This document shows, piece by piece, positions 1 to 10,040 of a DNA stretch of 64,000 nucleotides (the first letter of the stretch is position 1; every line of letters starts with the position of its first letter). The DNA is taken from the NCBI RefSeq assembly GCF_000003815.2, contig NC_049996.1:16472930-16536929 (forward strand), written 5' to 3'. This stretch comes from Branchiostoma floridae (taxonomy: Eukaryota > Chordata > Leptocardii > Amphioxiformes > Branchiostomatidae). A model generated the notes under the pieces. It saw only the letters and a program-made list of their open reading frames with translations. It was not told the origin of the DNA and searched no databases. Position numbers and translations under genes: made by a program.

Positions 1-550
1 GGTGGAGTTCCCGCCAGATGTCAACTAGATGCAGCTTTTGTTTTAAATTAATCAGGGAGTTTCCATCAGAGGGTGTTTTCAATGGACGCTTAGACACCCT
101 GTCCATAACAATGTCATTCAAGTCATTAAAGTCCCCACCTGCAATCAGGTTAGTGACCTCATTATCAGTGGTCCAATCACAGAGGCCGATGAAGAATTTC
201 ACTCTTTCAGTGCGGTCATTAGGGGCATATACATTAAGAAGGCATAAATCTTGCAATTTAACAATCAATTTTCTTCCATCATTTCCTTTTATAATATCAA
301 TAATATCAACATCGAGTCCTTTCCGGAAGAGTATAGAAACTCCCCTACTGTGGTTGCTACCAAACTCATGGTGTTGTGATCCACCCCAATCCTGTTCAAG
401 TTCACATTCTTTATCAGGTGTAAAGTAGGTCTCTTGAAGAAAGAAAATATCTGCTTTCTGCTGAAGCAACCAATGATACACAGTGTGCCGCTTACGCCTA
501 TCGCGTAAGCCACGAACATTAACAGAGAGTAAGCTTAGATTTGAAGCCAT
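1..550 (-). CDS. LINE ORF2, N-terminal endonuclease part (runs off the window)
   Basis: Read on the minus strand, an ATG at 548-550 opens a frame that stays open to base 1. The protein starts MASNLSLLSVNVRGL and contains KADIFFLQETYF, GVSILFRK, LLNVYAPNDRTERV and IAGGDFNDL. These are the successive motifs of the apurinic-like endonuclease at the N-terminus of non-LTR retrotransposon ORF2, which nicks target DNA to prime reverse transcription. The reverse transcriptase would lie to the left of the window. ORF1 of the same element ends 46 bases upstream at 597. The motif style is L1/Tx1-like, but the clade is not certain. Confidence 0.85.
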   Translation of the reverse strand, partial: MASNLSLLSVNVRGLRDRRKRHTVYHWLLQQKADIFFLQETYFTPDKECELEQDWGGSQHHEFGSNHSRGVSILFRKGLDVDIIDIIKGNDGRKLIVKLQDLCLLNVYAPNDRTERVKFFIGLCDWTTDNEVTNLIAGGDFNDLNDIVMDRVSKRPLKTPSDGNSLINLKQKLHLVDIWRELH

Positions 551-596
551 GAAAATGAGAGCAACTTACAGTACCATGAGTCCTAGTTCAGTCTTT

Positions 597-1718
597 TCAT
601 TCTCCAGAGCTGGCGCATGAACTGTCACCAGGGGTGTAAGTGTGTTTTCCATGTTCACGAGGTGCATTTGATGATTTCCGACCAGCTTCTAGTAGGACGT
701 CGATGCATCGGTCTAGGGTTTGACCATCGATGATTGTCTCAGTCGGTGGGTAGTTATCCTGTCTGCTGTTGTGGTTAGTCTTCTTAGCAGCGCTTCTGGT
801 TGCCATGGTAGTTTCGGTGGTTCTTGTTGTTGTTTGTCTCCTGTTTCTTCGTGGTTTCTGTGCGACGAATTCAGTGATCCGACTTTGTTTTTCTCTCTCA
901 TGTCTGTTTATTCTAGTCGAGGCGCTGCCTTTGTCGTGGTCAGGTGGGCTGGATGAAAGCTGGACATAAGCAGTACTGACCTGGCTATCTTCCTCCTTTC
1001 TACCGTCACTTGGGATGGAGACTTTCGTGATCTGTGGGGTGGCAGTGATGATGGGCGCATGGGTATTGTCCTCGTCTTCTTGGGGACGTGATCGGAGCGT
1101 CGACTGCGGGGGGAGGGGTTTGGGTTGGTCTCTGTAGAACACTCGAGCCCTCCATCGCCCACCAAGCTCCACGAATCTAGGTATGTGATCGTTCGGGTTT
1201 GTCGGTGCAATCATGAAAGCGAAACGGTCTCCGGTCTCGCAGTTGGTAAGTTTACCGTCAACTCGGAGCATTTCACGCTTCAGAGGCCCAGTAAGTTTGG
1301 CACCGTAACTCTTGAGGCCGGAGGCTATGACTCCGTCGTCAACAGAGAGTGGAACATCTCTAACTGTGATACGAACTCCATTTTGCTGTTGGAATGGATG
1401 GATATCACTTATTTCCACGTACCTGCTGCGTAGCGTAATCCCAGAGGCGATCAGCTTAGCGCGTTCCAGTGGATCACGTAGATAGATACGCCGTAGGCCT
1501 CGAACCTGTTGAATGCCGGCTATGTTGGACGCAGGAACACCGCACGCTACGGCTTTGTAGACCTCTACATTGGAAAAGTATGTTTCGGTCGAACTAACAG
1601 CATGAACATCCTTCTCCAGGAAGAAAACTGGTTTGCAGGAGGATGCTGACGTTGTGTTAGGGGCCGTCTGTGCGACGTCTATAGCATTGCCATCCATGAC
1701 TGCTGCAGCGTAGCTCAT
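597..1718 (-). CDS. LINE ORF1 (nucleic-acid-binding protein), 5' end near the assembly gap
   Basis: A minus-strand frame ends at 597 and is open back to the N gap at 1731. A plausible start is the ATG at 1716-1718 (MSYAAAVMDG). The N-terminal half has an RRM-like pattern of short strands (RRIYLRDPLERAKLIASG, VRITVRDVPLSV), followed by a charged, Ser/Thr/Arg-rich tail. This fits a LINE ORF1 chaperone, and the endonuclease ORF2 starts directly downstream, so the pair is one element of which about 1.7 kb is visible. The frame appears to continue across the gap into unit 0 sequence only because Ns are translated; that joined reading is an artefact. Confidence 0.75.
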   Translation of the reverse strand: MSYAAAVMDGNAIDVAQTAPNTTSASSCKPVFFLEKDVHAVSSTETYFSNVEVYKAVACGVPASNIAGIQQVRGLRRIYLRDPLERAKLIASGITLRSRYVEISDIHPFQQQNGVRITVRDVPLSVDDGVIASGLKSYGAKLTGPLKREMLRVDGKLTNCETGDRFAFMIAPTNPNDHIPRFVELGGRWRARVFYRDQPKPLPPQSTLRSRPQEDEDNTHAPIITATPQITKVSIPSDGRKEEDSQVSTAYVQLSSSPPDHDKGSASTRINRHEREKQSRITEFVAQKPRRNRRQTTTRTTETTMATRSAAKKTNHNSRQDNYPPTETIIDGQTLDRCIDVLLEAGRKSSNAPREHGKHTYTPGDSSCASSGE

Positions 1719-1730
1719 TCCTAGCCTTGG

Positions 1731-1830
1731 NNNNNNNNNNNNNNNNNNNNNNNNNNNNNNNNNNNNNNNNNNNNNNNNNNNNNNNNNNNNNNNNNNNNNN
1801 NNNNNNNNNNNNNNNNNNNNNNNNNNNNNN
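1731..1830. other. Assembly gap of 100 N
   Basis: Exactly 100 Ns, the usual size for a gap of unknown length. It separates a minus-strand LINE (left) from the last 221 bases of a COR exon (right). The two sides have no biological continuity that can be seen. Confidence 0.99.
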
Positions 1831-4007
1831 CTGAGGGACATCATCACCAAGTGGATCCCGGGCATAAGGTACAAGTGGTGCCTCCAGTGTTGCTGTGCCA
1901 ACCACAGGGAAAGGCAGCTGGATGTCAGCAGCTTCATCCCCATCACAAGTGTCACAGAATGGTTCATGGACGAAGAAGTCGTCTGTGAAACCTTCGCGCC
2001 TGCCACAACCACCATTCAAGATATGGGCCTGGCGGAATGGTTCCCAAGCTTGTAAGTTACTGAGCATTTTTTGATTGAAAAAGGGGAACTTAAAGCATCA
2101 CCATTGCGTTTGTCCATCTTGCCTTTGTCCTAACAGACTTAGAGGACTCTTGTTACACAAACCACCCAGTGCCATACCACATAAAGTGATATTAGATTTT
2201 GTACATTTTTACATACCTGCAAACCTGCCTCAACCATATGAATTGTTTTTCTGTGTAGACATGCTGGTCAAAGTAGCGGAGCCACGCAACAGGAAATGTC
2301 AACTGCATCAGCGGCAACAGATGGATACGACGTCTTATGTACGTAAGAAAAGTTATTCATACATCTATAAATGTTAAATATCATTTGGAACAAGTGCCCT
2401 AGCTATCAACTTTATCACTGTTAGAGTTGCAGCAAGATTGTACTGCAGTAAATTTGGCAGCCTAAAAACAAAAAGTAGACTAAGTCTTATCGATGAAAAC
2501 TAATATAAGATGTCCCTTCTTCTTTCCTCAAGCTGTGGCAGAATTTTTCCCCACGGTTGTTGAAATGAAGCCACCATGGGAAGATCTCGGGAGAAGCCTG
2601 GGCCTGTCTGATGCTAACCTGGAGCGAATCAGACAGGAACACAAAGATGACACAGCAGCAGCATCGTCGCCGCATGATGACACAGAGAGATGCTGTACAC
2701 AGTGCTGTTTGGCAGTACTACAGGAGTGGCTACATCTGTCTGGTACCAGAGCATCGGTAGGAGGACTGAAGAGCGCCCTGGAAACAGCAGGATTGGATGC
2801 CATCGCAGAGAAGTTGAACACAAAGTAATTTTGAAGATCTCATCATTTGCAGGATAGCAAAATAGCAACTAATGTAATAATTATTTGATGCATAAAAGTT
2901 TTAGCCGGATTTTTTTACTCAATGCTCTAAGTCTAACTAGACATATGACAAAGAAAACAGTAATAGATGTGCAGTTATGAGTTATGATTGACTTACATCC
3001 ATTATATTGTCTCATAAATATATCTTTATTACTGTATTCGTGCCACGTAATGTCATAGGTAAAAGTTACATTCTTCTACTTTTAGGGAACGGATGATGAG
3101 TAGAAAGCTTCAGGAGCTACAAAGCCAAGTGACAAGCATCGTACGAGCTGCCCTTCCCAACCTGGACTTTGTCCAAGCTGTGAGCAAGAAAGCAGACAAG
3201 GAGAGGGAACAGCTCAACAGGACGACACTCCGTGAGGAACTCTTCCATGGTAGTTTCAACTATAGCCTTTCCTCAGATGTCTATGATGTGATACAGAATT
3301 GGAAGCGATCCGTGTGTCGTATTAACTGGCTTGGGGGGTCCGGAACTGGGTTCTTGTTGAGTAAGAGAAAGATTCTCACGTGTTACCATGTGTATACAGG
3401 AATGAACGCAGCCTGGCAAAGGTTCACTGATTTAAGTTTGTTAACTGCAACATTCTTTGTATCTCCCACGGAAGAATACAAAGTTAGCTTTCCTCCGACC
3501 ACCCTTAAATGTCATAGTCAGGAATCTGACCTTGACTATGCCATTTTGCAACTGTCCGTCGATGATGAGGCAGCGAGTGTCCTTGACAGCCTACCTAGCC
3601 TTGGGCGGTACGTGTCAGAAAGTGAAGACCACAGAAACATGGTGGTTGTTGTTGGCCATCCCTACGGTGGGAGTAAGATGGTTGACTTCTGTCCCATCGT
3701 TGGCATGGACCAACGATACATCATCCATACCCGCTTTGGGAACCCCGAGTTTCCCCATGAAGACCCACGCAAACCCCTATATCATACAGGTGTCATGTTC
3801 CACGGCTCCTCAGGCTCCCCAGGGTTTGACACGTACGGTAATGTAGCGCTCATGCACACCCGAGGGTTCTTCCCTGACAGAAGCAGACAGAGCCTCGTAG
3901 AGCGCGGGGTCCGTCTGTCTGCTATCAGAGACCATGCGCGTCAAAGCCTGGCACCTGACATGTTTAGCGAGGTCTTTCCTGATAGTCCCATGGAGGTTGC
4001 AGATTAA
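1831..4007 (+). CDS. Unit 0: 3' end of a COR-Death-trypsin-like protease gene
   Basis: Four exons join in frame: 1831-2051 (end of the COR exon, phase 2 out), 2259-2338 (80-bp linker, phase 1 out), 2533-2824 (Death domain, phase 2 out) and 3086-4007 (protease, stop TAA 4005-4007). The donors are gtaagt, gtacgt and gtaatt, each matched by an AG acceptor of the right phase. The same four exons with the same phases occur in unit 2 at 31755-35098. The COR end (KWIPGIRYKW, WFMDEEVV) is identical between the two units by eye. The linker is Ser/Gly/Thr-rich and probably disordered. The 5' part of the gene lies in or beyond the gap. Stop codons seen directly after the COR and Death exons (TAA spanning the donors) are splice sites rather than ends of short genes, because splicing rescues the frame in both units. 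Confidence 0.8.
2533..2824 (+). CDS. Unit 0 Death-domain exon
   Basis: About 97 residues including VAEFFPTVVEM, WEDLGRSLGLSDANLERI, CCLAVLQEWLHLSG and GGLKSALETAGLDAIAEKL. This is the six-helix Death-fold pattern: a W-x-x-L-G-x-x-L-G-L core, a C-terminal LKxALxxAGL helix, and a Trp in the fifth helix. Death domains bind other Death domains in signalling complexes. Here the domain sits between COR and the protease, so it could recruit partners or oligomerise the protease. Confidence 0.8.
3086..4007 (+). CDS. Unit 0 trypsin-like serine peptidase exon
   Basis: One exon of 307 codons. Numbering from the Met at 3093, a helical N-terminus (MMSRKLQELQSQVTSIV) leads into a chymotrypsin-fold domain. 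GTGFLLSKRKILTCYHV gives His99, SDLDYAILQL gives Asp148 and HGSSGSPGF gives Ser240, so the His/Asp/Ser triad and the G-x-S-G loop are intact. GHPYGGSKM sits before the serine loop, as in HtrA/DegP-like intracellular peptidases. No signal peptide is visible, and in context the protease is a cytoplasmic C-terminal effector of a Death/ROCO protein. The substrate is unknown. Confidence 0.82.
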
Positions 4008-4060
4008 TGACAATGACAATGAAGTTTGACAATGACAATGACAATGAAGTTGATATGTGT
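4008..4060 (+). repeat. TGACAA short tandem repeat after the stop codon
   Basis: Starting right at the TAATGA stop, the motif TGACAA recurs about five times with one interruption (AATGAAGTT). Unit 2 lacks it at the same place, so it expanded after the two trypsin genes separated. Confidence 0.7.
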
Positions 4061-4810
4061 ACATTGGAATTTTGATACGAAATTTAGTCTATTTTGTACT
4101 GAACATGTTTGTACTAACATTAACTTTCGTATCAACACAGTACGAAATATACTATCTAACTGCAAAGATGATTTATTGATACCATTTTGACGTATTTACA
4201 AAAATGAACTGAAATATTTCGTACCTCTGACATTGTAATCTTAGCTACCATTAGTAGATACTGCATAATTCTGTACAAACCATTCTGTAACGTTACATGT
4301 GTATCATGCCATTAACCTTTAATGTGCTAAGGACGACCTTTGTTGCTGCAGTGTGAACCAAGGATGTACAATAATGCCTTACCAGTGCAAACCAAGTGTT
4401 AAAGCAACGATAAATGGTATTTGTAAACCTTTATCTTGATACGTCTAATTATGGCGTTACATCGATACATAAACAATATATATCTTCATCGTACATTGAC
4501 ACTGTATTTAGGCTGTCTAGTTTTTGCGATGCGTAAACTTAGCAATTTATCTGCTTTGCTCTGAACCTGCAAATAAGATGATTGTTTGCAACATGCACAG
4601 AGACATAATCATTACATTATATGTACATGACCTGTTCCACTTACATTATAGTACAATACCAAAGCACCCCTACATCCTACTTAACCATGTATCCCTGCCT
4701 TATCCCATAACTAATGCAAATTAGGAGTCAAACTGCTACCTTAGTAGGAAGGAGGTTAAAGGTTTCAACACAAATATATAACATATCATAGTAGCTAAAT
4801 CAATTTTTTT

Positions 4811-4890
4811 TAAGTTTGAAGAAGAAGCTTTTGGACTCAGAATACTGGGCTACATCACACACCAATGTCCTCCAAACCTTTGTCCTGGAA
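4811..4890 (+). pseudogene. Fossil 3' end of a glycosyltransferase exon downstream of the unit 0 protease
   Basis: AGTTTGAAGAAGAAGCTTTT begins a stretch that closely matches the last 85 bases of the intact glycosyltransferase exon of unit 1 (15927-16012), and the match continues for more than 1 kb into the unit 1 3' flank. Sequence to the left of about 4811 has no such match. No coding exon leads into it, so it is a relic of the effector that stood here before the trypsin cassette. Confidence 0.8.
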
Positions 4891-6600
4891 GAATATAGAT
4901 TCTATCCACATTTCTACCTATTATGCATGTAACATATGTTGGCTCAATTTTAGCCCTTTATGTGATTGTTGATTTCTCTGAGTTTGAATTCTATGACGTG
5001 GCCTCCAGAAGACTGGCACCTGATGAGCTTAATGCCACCCAAGGCATATTGTAAAAGCTGTCGTGAGTAGCACACTAGTGAACTATCCCATACGCCATCA
5101 AGACTAGTGGTGTTTAATGCACAGCAGTGGACAACTGGGAGGTACCCACATGAACTGCCTGCATGTTAAGTATCCATTCCCTATTGTGAAAGAAGAAGAC
5201 TACATGTTATAGAGCCCTGAGGATTCCTGTACTTATAACATGCACACAGTTGTGCACACTACATTCCAGTTGAATCCCGGGATACTGTATATTTAGACTT
5301 TGTCAAATCTTGCACAGCAGTGTGATGAGGTATTGGATTTTAAACATTTGTATATTTTATGATGATGTTTGTGACTATAACAACATTGCTAAAAATTTCA
5401 GTATATACAGATGAAGCTTAAAGGTAGTATAGTTTGATCTGTCTCTACATGATGTAACATGTAAATTTGTAAAGCTAGTATGATATAATGATGTTGTACA
5501 TTGTATATCTACTGTACATTTAAGAATAATAATTGCCAATGAGACTTTGACTCTAAAAGTAGAACTTGCTGTTGTAACCATTTGGTTAATGCAGATACTT
5601 AGATTTGGACACATTTTGCACAGCATTGTGATGAGTTACTGGATTTTGTATATTTGTATATCTTTATGATCATGGTTGAAAAGCTTGTGACTGTAAAATT
5701 ACTTAAAGTTGTAGTAAATAAATAAGATGAAGCTTTGAACCGGTTGTATGGTCTGATCTGCCTCTGTATGTACATTTGTCAATGCTGCTTTTTGTAAAGC
5801 TGGTGTGATATAATGATGTTGTACACTGTACATCTACTGTACAAGAATAATAATTTCCCATGATGTGCTAAGGGCGAAATTTTCTGTTGTAACCATTTAG
5901 ATACAGACGAACAACCTCCATGTACAAACATCAGACTATTACATCAGATTAAACAAATCATTCCGGACGCCATTTGCATTGTATTCTGCCAATAGGAATG
6001 TCGTTATGAAGAAAATCGCAAGGCGAACCTTTCCACAAGGACAAGCTTGGGTGTATTTTACCGGTCCCAGAAATACTAAGCACAGGTCTGCCTTTTCTGT
6101 CAGCCTGTATTTCCAACAAGTGTTTCTGATTACTGTCGACTCCTCATTCAAACAAACTCCGTAAAACCTCCCCGGCGTGCGCTTGTGATCTGGGCGGGCG
6201 GGCAACACTTTCAGCACCGTAGGGGTACCGGGGAGCTTCCGGTCGTTACCAATTTAAGGCCACCATTAAATTGAATATGATTCAAAATTTTATAACTTGA
6301 TTACTTATCAGTGTAGTGATTTAAAACTATTCTTTGCTGAAAAAATGATACTTTTCACCCGATGCCCGATGGCAACATCAAAATTAGAAATCCTAGAGCC
6401 CTAACCCATGCCGCGTGGCATACTGTTTTCAGTTCCTAACCCATGCCGCGTGGCATACTGTTTTCAGTTCCTTACACAATCAATATACATGTCGCAACAC
6501 TGAGAACGTGAATGATATGATCGGTGCACATTGTAGTGAAGCTTGTACGCATGAAGCGCCCCTTGGCGCCGCTTTGGGTACTGCAGCTCCAGCACACCTG
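4891..6600. other. 3' flank and intergenic DNA shared by units 0, 1 and 2
   Basis: A-T-rich non-coding sequence. It is strongly similar to 16013-17690 and, less strongly, to 35909-37560, including TGGCACCTGATGAGC-type and TATCCATTCCCTATTGTG motifs. A possible polyadenylation signal (AATAAA) lies in GTAGTAAATAAATAAG near 5712-5725. A 36-bp direct repeat containing CATGCCGCGTGGCATACTG is present twice at about 6403-6474. No gene is seen. Confidence 0.6.
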
Positions 6601-6755
6601 CCTCCTATGATTAGCATAACAAAGGCTGCTGGGAGTCGCCGTCAGGTGACTAACCCGGAAGTCAGGTACGGTTTCAAAACTTAAACAGGAACTTCTTTCT
6701 TTGCCGGTTTCTCCGGACCAACAGAACTTTGCAATCTTCCCAAGAACACCTTAAG
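6600..6755 (+). promoter_or_regulatory. Unit 1 core promoter region and non-coding first exon
   Basis: This block is conserved at the head of all four full units. It contains GTCAGGTGAC at 6641 (an E-box that is GTCACGTGAC in the other units) and an ETS-type CCGGAAGT at 6655-6662. About 90 bases later a perfect donor AAG|GTAAGT follows (exon end 6755). The stretch between lacks a conserved ATG, so it is read as a 5' untranslated exon spliced to the exon carrying MEEKEK at 8572. The start site itself is inferred. Confidence 0.55.
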
Positions 6756-7706
6756 GTAAGTCAGAGAAGTCTTGTGAGGCTGCAGCTGATATATAGATCC
6801 TAAGGTTCATTTAAGGTTCCTTCTAAGCTCGATTCCGGAACAAAATTAAACTTTCTACCTAAAGCTCCTTAAAGTTTCGTACCCACCGTAGCCCTGGAAC
6901 AGGACAATATCAAGCTCGAGGAGGAATCCAGCGTTAGTAGTAGTACCCACCGTATCTTAATTTCAATCTTGAACTGTTACAGTAATTCTCTCCTAAAGAT
7001 CCTGTAAATGGTTAACCTTGTGCTAGACATCAGTTTGATAGAAGAAATTTGATGTCAAATTAAAGTGACATATTTTCTGTGTCTCTCTGCACTTCATAGC
7101 CCCCACCCTACCCCCGTGTGGAACACTCCACAGGTGTAAACTTCAGACTCGTATAAAATTAATAAACTTCCTTGGATCGATAGATGACCTGTGTTGTGCC
7201 GTTTTTTTGGCAAAGTCTGTCGAGGAATGATAAGAAAAGCTAATAGACTGTAGGAATACCACAATGATTATGACATAAAATCAATGCTTCTTTGATTCAT
7301 GCAGTATAACATAAACACCTCCCTGCCCACCATCCATAACTCAATATAGGTATTCTTCAGTACAACTGTTAAACACAAAGCAAGTTTGACTCTCATGTTG
7401 TATTTGAGCTAACCGAATCTCAGTGCATTGTTTGCTGCCAACTCCCTCCCGGTGTATAACATACACAAGGTACTCCATGCGTGACGCCTGCTTTTTCGTG
7501 ACGACCGTCTTACTTCGAAATCCATGACGTTAAGTCAACTTAGTTAGGGAATGACAGAGACAATATCGATCAAGGGGGCACCTGTACAGTTTTGAGAGCT
7601 TACTGTAAAGATAAGAATAAGTCAAAAGGGCAGACACAGTGCTGTTTAACCTGTCACGTACTGTTCCTGTACTGAACTAAGGCACCTGTGACCTTTCGAC
7701 CTTGTA

Positions 7707-7720
7707 CCAAAATGGCGGAC
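7707..7720 (+). promoter_or_regulatory. YY1-like CAAAATGGCGGAC site, unit 1
   Basis: CCAAAATGGCGGAC lies at the same relative place in every unit: 7707, 18788, 19008, 38315 and 55175. In unit 3 it is changed to ATGGTGG. It resembles the AAGATGGCGGC site bound by YY1 near start sites. No long open frame follows the ATG. It may mark a second promoter within the first intron. Confidence 0.4.
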
Positions 7721-8085
7721 GGGTCACTACATGTTTAACGTTTCTGCGTATTTAGTGGTGTATATTTGAGGAGGAGGGGCGTCGTTCATGTATCAACAAC
7801 AGGTTTGTACCTGACGTTACTGTTTTCGCTCTTGACGACGTCACTATTTTGGCTTTAGATGACACCAGATATCTGTACGACTTTCTGCACGAGGGGGGTA
7901 ACTTTCAACACCTGTAACGTTATGTTTACACCTTTGATCACCTGCATGTTTACATGTTTACACCTGCCGGCTCTCCTGGCAACAACTGCCATCATATATG
8001 ATATCTTATCAATGTTACTTTGTACAATTCAATTTCAGGAAGAAAAGAATGAAAGGTCTACATCGTTCAAATGGTACATTTAGGT

Positions 8086-8265
8086 TAGCCCCCCTAGCAG
8101 GCACTCGGACGCCTTTTTTGGCTCCTGTTACACATTTGCTGGCCATTTGTTTTCGTACTGGGTCGCTGATTGCTGGCTTCTCTGACTGCCGGCCAGCGAC
8201 CCAGTACAAAAAGAAATGGTGTATTATGAGCCAAAAAAGGCCTCAGAGAGCCTGCTATGGAGGCT
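8086..8265. mobile_element. 180-bp foldback (MITE-like) element
   Basis: The direct repeat ACATTTAGGT at 8076-8085 and 8266-8275 flanks a 180-bp segment that folds on itself. AGCCCCCCTAGCAGGC at the left end pairs with GCCTGCTATGGAGGCT at the right end (14 of 16). GCCTTTTTTGGCTC pairs with GAGCCAAAAAAGGC. ACTGGGTCGCTG pairs with CAGCGACCCAGT. Units 2-4 lack the element at this site. It has no coding capacity, so it is a non-autonomous DNA element. Confidence 0.75.
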
Positions 8266-8767
8266 ACATTTAGGTGTATATCATTGTTAATAATGGACCA
8301 ATGACATAGTAACTTTCTCTAAAACTATCTCAACCATAGCGGCTGGGCTACACAATGGCTGCAAAATGCGAGTCGGACTGAAGCCACATGCACTGATCTG
8401 AATAGAAAACAACATCCTCGATAGAGGATCACCGTTTTCCTTTTACGTTTTCCTTTTATAGAGAACGACAATCTATTTCAGAATCTACTGAATCTGGCCT
8501 AACGGATTTGCGACTTCTGGCCACGAGGCATTGGTGTGTTTGGCATCACCAAAACTACTGCAGAACAACTCATGGAGGAGAAAGAAAAGGTTGGTGAAAC
8601 TAATCTTTTCAAGTTAGCAGTTCAGATAAACGAATACAGCACACCACTGCACCATGTAGGGAAGTGCAACAGACGTGTTGAGGATACTTTCAATATCTCC
8701 ATTTTGGTACATTCTGGACCGTCTACCCATAGTGCCCTCGTGCCCCCCCCCCCCCCAGCATTCAAAG

Positions 8768-9267
8768 TCAATCAATCAATCAATGTTTATTGCGCAACAA
8801 TTGTACGGGTACAATGTATGGCAAGTTCGGGTGTAATACATGTACAGAACATCAAAACTAATATCTACGTGGTTGCTTATACATAACAATGGTAAGAGGG
8901 TTCTATGTAACAAATGACTAGTCGCTATGCTACTTTAGCTGAGCGGATTAATTCATGGAAAACAGGTATTACTAGAACATAGTGGTACACGATACAGAGT
9001 TAACATCAAGTGTTTGTGTCAGTACGATTCCTTTTTTGAAAAGCAGTAGAGATGTATTGGCCTATGTACAAGGAAATTGCATCAGGACATGACATAAGTA
9101 AATTGAAAGTTTCTGAACTTGTCTTAGGTAATGTTATGTTTGTAGTCTTGTTGATAACGTCCATAAGCTTTTGCCTTTCCTCAGTATATGTGGGACATAA
9201 TAATAGAAAATGTAGTTCGTCTTCGATACCATGATTGCAAGTAGGACAACGTCTCTGAGTGGCTGGT
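8768..9267 (-). mobile_element. LINE 3' fragment in ANK intron 1 (unit 1)
   Basis: Units 3 and 4 have an uninterrupted site here (CATTCAAAGGGATCTGCG). On the minus strand the fragment encodes the cysteine/histidine end of a non-LTR reverse-transcriptase protein (RRCPTCNHGIEDELHFLLLC) and ends in a (TTGA)n-type tail, TCAATCAATCAATCAATG on the plus strand. It is a 5'-truncated insertion specific to unit 1. Confidence 0.8.
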
Positions 9268-10040
9268 ATCTGCGAAGAGGTCCTTTCCTCCCGAGTGTGC
9301 AAATTTCCTCCCTTAAAGACTCAACAACCAACAGTTCTAGCTGCTGAAAAGTCTTGTCTCAGAATAACATTTTAAATTTATACAGTATTAGACCTAAGAA
9401 CCCTGAACATACAAAGATTTTCATGTTGGCTGAATGATTCTGTTCCACAGGAGCTGAGAGATGCCGCCGGGCGAGGTGAGGAGGTCAGAGTTTAGCAGCT
9501 CCTAGCCGAGGGGGTCAATGTCAATGCTGATGATGGTAACAACGTGAGTCAACATGTCTGTTTGTTGTTTAAACAACGTCATGAAGGACTTTATCAACTC
9601 TTAGTGCCGCTTTTTAGGTTTGATCTTTGCATCATATCCCTTTGCAGTGTTAATTCTTAAAGGTTTATATCTAAGTTTAATAAGCAATAGAGTCAGTGAA
9701 CTCAAGCTTGCCCAAGCCTGATGTTTCTGACTTAGAGAGAAGAGATTATGATACAGTTCCTATTAGCCTGACAAAAATCGCGCCCCTAGCGGCCGGCCCT
9801 ACAATAGCCGCCGCTCGGGGAGGGGGTCATTAACCCCAGCCAGCGAGAGATTGTGTAAACACAGGCTACAGTTCTTATCACTATGAACCGCTCTTCATCT
9901 TCGTGATGGTAACATCAGACTCTTCGAACTTGATTGAAGAAAAAGAGCATTAAACAACTTGAATCCGTGCCCTTAAACAATGTGAGAAGGTCATGGTATA
10001 CATTTTACATCTTAACTCGTCTGTTCTTGTCTCTGTACAG
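9268..10040. other. ANK intronic DNA with a conserved GC-rich patch
   Basis: Apart from exon 2 (9451-9543) this is intron. A short patch at about 9780-9840 (GCCCCTAGCGGCCGGCCC, then CCGCCGCTCGGGGAGGGG) is conserved in units 3 and 4 at about 40935 and 58022. Its function is unknown; it could be an intronic control element or an old repeat. Confidence 0.4.

Noticed and set aside
597-2015. A single long minus-strand frame running from the LINE ORF1 across the N gap into unit 0
   Set aside because: The join depends on 100 Ns being read as X. The right half is the antisense shadow of the COR exon, as shown by the same antisense frame at 31664-31939.
2533-2830. A short stand-alone Death-domain gene ending at TAA 2826-2828
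   Set aside because: The TAA spans a donor (ACAAA|GTAATT), and splicing to 3086 restores the frame in both unit 0 and unit 2.
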